Assembly (NCBI GenBank): GCA_028284155.1
Contig: JANQSF010000068.1
Coordinates: 1 to 46,532 of the forward strand
Source: Phycisphaeraceae bacterium
GTDB lineage: Bacteria; Planctomycetota; Phycisphaerae; Phycisphaerales; Phycisphaeraceae
DNA length: 46,532 bases
Direction: 5' to 3'
Shown here: one piece after another, positions 44,301-46,532 of the stretch
How the letters are laid out: the number at the start of each line of letters is the position of its first letter
Position numbering within the stretch: position 1 is the stretch's first letter
The notes under the pieces: generated by a model
Told to the model about the DNA's origin: nothing
Database searches by the model: none
What the model saw: the letters and a program-made list of their open reading frames with translations, nothing else
Made by a program: the position numbers and the translations under genes

Positions 44301-44766
44301 CGGTCGACTTGTCGGCCTTGCCGTCGCCGTCGGTGTCGGTCAGCAAGCGAATCCGATCATCGGCAGTCGACCATTGGGTGACCTTGTCCGGCGCGTGTTT
44401 GAGGATCATGGCCCGGCGGTCGGCGACGGTCTGCGCCGCCAGGTCGTCGTCGAGCCACTTCATGTGGAAACGGTTGTCGACCACACCGCCGGCGTCGCCC
44501 TGTCGAAACGTTTCGCAGACGAAAACGCGGCCGTGCTTGTCGATCGAGATGGCAACCGGGTTGGCCAGGTCGGGCTCGGCGGCGAACAGCTCGACCTTGA
44601 AGCCCTTGGGCACCTTGAACCCGCCGATCGCGTCGGCGGCTTCGTCGGAGCGCGGCTCGATGAAGGGCTTCCAGTCGCGGTTCTGGGCTGACATGTTGGT
44701 CGAGATCAGCAGGGCGCAGGTCAGGCCGGCTGTAACGATGAGGCAGGTTGCAATGCGTCGCGTCAT
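41395..44766 (-). CDS. PVC-type membrane-bound dehydrogenase with HEAT repeats and cytochrome c domain
   Basis: 1123 aa with a signal peptide (1-27, ending M-S-A-Q). Residues ~45-440 form a beta-propeller of the planctomycete dehydrogenase type (TIGR02604-like): G-F-K-V-E-L-F-A-A-E-P-D-L-A-N-P, D-T-D-G-D-G-K-A-D, Y-T-G-L-R-N-P-Q-E-L-A-F and V-A-D-W-V-D-G-W. Residues ~470-930 are HEAT repeats (A-A-R-A-L-G-D-A, R-A-A-A-A-I-A-L-G-K). The C-terminus is a cytochrome c/heme-binding domain with C990-Q-R-C993-H994 and a distal Met1086 in L-S-P-M-P. Probably periplasmic sugar or alcohol oxidation passing electrons to a respiratory chain; the substrate is not known. All three modules are intact. Confidence 0.93.
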   Translation of the reverse strand: MTRRIATCLIVTAGLTCALLISTNMSAQNRDWKPFIEPRSDEAADAIGGFKVPKGFKVELFAAEPDLANPVAISIDKHGRVFVCETFRQGDAGGVVDNRFHMKWLDDDLAAQTVADRRAMILKHAPDKVTQWSTADDRIRLLTDTDGDGKADKSTVFAQSFNDLVEGTGAGVLAWDGDVYYTCIPRLWLLKDTDRDGKADPDKRRPLHQGFGVRVAFRGHDLHGLVLGMDGKIYFSLGDRGYNVLNAEGKRLKNPDTGAVFRCNRDGSELEVIYTGLRNPQELAFDDHGNLFTVDNTSDAGDQARFTYLIEGGDSGWLMNYQYLRDRGPWNREGIWHLHTKASPAYVVPPIAHISSGPSGLAYYNGLGFPAKYKDHFFLCDFRGGAANSGILAFKATPKGAGFAAGKVEQFMWNILATDVEFGYDGSLYVADWVDGWEGIGKGRLYRVVHESASKDKQIARVQRLLEKGGFADMRDYEIIELLSHPERRLRLRVQFALVEKGRRGVPTLERVLDRARSPIARLHALWGLAQLGKALPQTYVTIMRQLSDDDPAIRVAAARALGDARYDRATRALSALLRDEDLHVRAAAAIALGKSGQTSAIPALLAMLRDNADADPWLRHAGVYGLTLIGDADALAEHMADEDRSARMGVLLTMRRLGDARIASFLKDSDPGIVLEAARAINDLTMVPALPALADLLSNVTPENDPLVRRALNAAFRVGGADRAAAVAAFAARKDVPEKLRLEAMDILDQWTSPSARDRVTNLWRPFDASNREPEQVVAAVTHSFKPLIEANTPQAIRTRVIGMIGRFRVEGFGPKLKALALDAKTPVEVRLVALKALHQTGDESLPQVVALSLADSDEKVRSAALVLMARLDPTRAIGALKSVLAEGTLGEKQDAFATIASLKRPDADKVITDWLDVLLGGKVDPALQHDLLEAARSRASVKDIAERLAKYQAGLDPQDELAAYRDLLHGGSVMRGREVFWNKVEAQCQRCHKVAGQGAGVAGPDLAGIGKTAKRDELMESLILPSRKITKGYQSLIIDLENGDLINGILIKKEGRILHVGTIDGVVKVDERDIDRQRQGLSPMPGNIHKLLKRGELRDLIEYLASLKTPLPGSGQPAKDD

Positions 44767-44933
44767 GGTGGGTCTAGCGTATCGGGTTTGACGTGGCGGG
44801 GAGCAAAGGTTGCATGGCCGATGATCGGCCTGCGTTCTCTAGCCAATTCGGCTAGTCGCGGTTCGTCTCTGGCGGGCTGAATCGCCCTTCCTTACCATCG
44901 TAGAGCCAGCCGCCCCGCATGAGAGGAAAACGT

Positions 44934-45521
44934 ATGGCCAAGGTATTGATGCCCATCGGCGACGCGACGGAGACGCTCGACACGTTCTACCCCTACTTCC
45001 GCCTGCCCGAAGACGGGTTCGAGGCCGTGGTGGCCGGCCCGGAGGCTCGGCTGTATCACACCGTCATGCACGAAATCCCGCCGACCGCCGAGGGTGAGCC
45101 GCCGTGGGACATCACGCGGGAACAGCCCGCCTACCACATCCGCGCGACCGTCGCCTTTCGCGACGTCGACCCGGCGGACTATGTGGGCCTGTTCGTCTCG
45201 GGCGGGCGGGCGCCGGAGTACCTGCGCTACGACGAGGACCTGCTGCGGATCACGCGGCATTTTTTCGAGGCCGGCAAGCCGGTGGCCAGTGTCTGCCACG
45301 GGGTGGAGATCGTCGTCGCGGCCGACTGCGTGCGCGGGCGAACGATGACGACGGTCGCCAAGTGCGCCTTGGACGCCGAGCAAGGCGGCGCGACGTATGT
45401 TGACGAGCCGGTGGTGATCCACGGCAACCTGGTCAGCGCGCGGACGTGGCACGACAACACGTTGCTGATGCGCGAATTCATCAAGATGCTCAAAGACGCG
45501 GCGTCGACTGATTCTGATTAA
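44934..45521 (+). CDS. DJ-1/PfpI family protein
   Basis: 195 aa. The ATG at 44934 has AGAGGA 6 nt upstream. A class I glutamine amidotransferase-like fold: K-V-L-M-P-I-G-D-A-T-E (with the active-site acid Glu13), V-G-L-F-V-S-G-G-R-A-P-E-Y-L-R and the nucleophile elbow A-S-V-C-H-G-V-E-I with Cys121 followed by His122. It resembles PfpI/YhbO-type stress proteins (deglycase or protease activity is debated). No signal peptide. It is divergent from the dehydrogenase gene; their 167-nt spacer holds two short perfect inverted repeats. Confidence 0.92.
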   Translation: MAKVLMPIGDATETLDTFYPYFRLPEDGFEAVVAGPEARLYHTVMHEIPPTAEGEPPWDITREQPAYHIRATVAFRDVDPADYVGLFVSGGRAPEYLRYDEDLLRITRHFFEAGKPVASVCHGVEIVVAADCVRGRTMTTVAKCALDAEQGGATYVDEPVVIHGNLVSARTWHDNTLLMREFIKMLKDAASTDSD

Positions 45522-45538
45522 TCGTTTGCCGCGAGGAT

Positions 45539-45557
45539 TGCGCTAAGCCGCAAGCGG
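45539..45557 (+). repeat. REP-like element, copy 4
   Basis: TGCGCTAAGCCGCAAGCGG, 18 nt after the stop of the DJ-1-like gene and ~190 nt before the second pilT. Same orientation as the other copies; not between convergent genes here. Confidence 0.75.
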
Positions 45558-45748
45558 TGGGTTGTGCTACGGGTGTCGTTTGTGCCGGTCGTTCCGATTG
45601 ATTGAGTCGCGACGGCCGGTAATTCTGGCGGGTGTGTGCACGGGCATCACGGACGGGGCTGGGGGCGACGATATCACTGTCGAAACGCGCTGCGCTTCGG
45701 CCGTTTGGTGTGGTCGTTCCGCGCGGTGGGCGAGGAGGGTCTCAACCC

Positions 45749-46532
45749 ATGCACGTCGATACCATCCTGAAAACGGCTATCGAATTGGGCGCGTCGGACA
45801 TCCACCTGGTCTCCGGCCACCCGCCGGTCGCCCGCGTCCACACGGTCATGACACCGATGGACTTGCCGGTCATCACGCCCGAGAGCGCGATGCGCATGCT
45901 CAAGCAGATGGCCAACGAACACCAGATGAAAACGTTCGAGAAGGTCAAGGACGCCGACTTTTCGTATCAGGTGCCGGGTGTGTCCCGCTTCCGTGTCAAC
46001 GCGCACATGCAGCGACAGACGGTCGCGATCGCCATGCGTGGCATCAAGGAAAAGATCCCGGCGTTCGAGAGCCTGAACCTGCCCGAGGTGGTCAAACGGC
46101 TGACGTACCTGCCGCGCGGGCTGATCATCGTCACCGGTGACACCGGTTCGGGTAAGTCGACGACGCTGGCGGCCATGATCCAGGCGATGAACCAGCGATA
46201 CCACAAACACATCATCACGTTGGAAGACCCGACCGAGTACACGTTCATCAGCGACAAGTGCGTGATCGAACAGCGCGAACTGGGCGACGATGTGCCGACG
46301 TTCGCCTCGGGCCTGCGACACGTCCTGCGTCAGGACCCGGACATCATCCTCGTCGGCGAGATGCGTGACCTCGAAACGACGGCCGCGGCGATCACCGCGG
46401 CCGAGACCGGCCACCTCGTGCTCAGCACGCTGCACACGGTCAACGCCGCGCAGACCATCGAGCGAATCATCGACATGTACCCGGCCGACCAGCAGAACCA
46501 GAGCCGCTCGATGCTGGCCAACTCGCTGCAGG
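45749..46532 (+). CDS. Second PilT-type ATPase, partial (3' end beyond the window)
   Basis: The ATG at 45749 follows GAGGAGGG by 8 nt and the frame is open for 261 codons to the right edge. The N-terminal G-A-S-D-I-H-L-V-S-G-H-P-P-V segment matches PilT. The Walker A is G-D-T-G-S-G-K-S-T (130-138), with Asp and Ser instead of the Pro and Thr in the pilT at 30288. The Asp box T-L-E-D-P-T-E-Y, Walker B I-I-L-V-G-E-M-R-D and A-I-T-A-A-E-T-G-H-L-V-L-S-T-L-H-T are present. It is PilT or PilU-like, an alternative retraction motor; the missing C-terminus prevents a choice. Confidence 0.93.
   Translation, partial: MHVDTILKTAIELGASDIHLVSGHPPVARVHTVMTPMDLPVITPESAMRMLKQMANEHQMKTFEKVKDADFSYQVPGVSRFRVNAHMQRQTVAIAMRGIKEKIPAFESLNLPEVVKRLTYLPRGLIIVTGDTGSGKSTTLAAMIQAMNQRYHKHIITLEDPTEYTFISDKCVIEQRELGDDVPTFASGLRHVLRQDPDIILVGEMRDLETTAAAITAAETGHLVLSTLHTVNAAQTIERIIDMYPADQQNQSRSMLANSLQ

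Overview
This window is high-GC DNA (about 60% or more by eye). It very probably comes from a Planctomycetota bacterium, most likely of the Phycisphaerae type. Clade-typical genes include a PVC-type membrane-bound dehydrogenase with HEAT repeats and a C-terminal cytochrome c, a LEPR-XLL-type giant surface protein, an exported sulfatase, an H-X9-DG-type pseudopilin with an F-T-[IL]-[IV]-E start, and paired von Willebrand A (vWA) membrane proteins. Taxonomy is inferred from gene content only. No IS element, prophage, CRISPR array or rRNA is visible. There is one tRNA gene.

Left part (1-11884, all on the minus strand): a type II secretion / type IV pilus-like operon in the classical order E-F-G-H-I-J-K. 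It holds an ATPase, an inner-membrane platform protein and five successive pseudopilin genes; the K-like gene runs off the left edge. A separate H-X9-DG-type pseudopilin gene with its own promoter lies upstream. The I-position protein ends in a golvesin-like beta domain, and the K-position protein is at least 851 residues long.

Middle left (12107-23209): housekeeping and envelope genes. They are a nucleotide-sugar dehydrogenase, a coiled-coil zinc-ribbon protein, tRNA-Ala(GGC) with promoter and terminator, a lipoprotein aldose 1-epimerase, an isolated nuoB-nuoC pair, a periplasmic double thioredoxin-fold protein, a GT-C (ArnT/PMT-like) glycosyltransferase, a ThiD2-ThiE fusion, and a sulfatase with an unusual C-S-S-T-R active-site motif.

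Middle (23469-32544): a 1209-residue LEPR-XLL protein with an interrupted cyclophilin domain and a fourfold ~110-residue repeat; a STAS protein and a CoA-binding protein; then a pilB-pilT pilus motor unit with a good sigma70 promoter and a structured leader, followed by a HIT-family hydrolase and a MobA-like nucleotidyltransferase.

Right part (32568-46532): pfk, purA and uppS on the minus strand. Next come two adjacent paralogous vWA proteins whose second membrane helix carries a TonB-like SxxxH motif, and two paralogous secreted coiled-coil proteins behind an exact TATAAT promoter. The large cytochrome c dehydrogenase, a DJ-1/PfpI protein and a second pilT cut by the right edge complete the window. 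With the two pilT genes, pilB and gspE, the window holds four motor ATPases.

Intergenic spaces carry two kinds of structure. One is a short REP-like element, core GCTAAGCCGCAAGCG, at four gene ends and always in the same orientation. The other is a set of five long imperfect inverted repeats (75-125 bp), each different in sequence. The strongest leads are the vWA pair with the TonB-type helix, the cyclophilin-bearing surface protein, the pseudopilin-golvesin fusion and the inverted-repeat elements.
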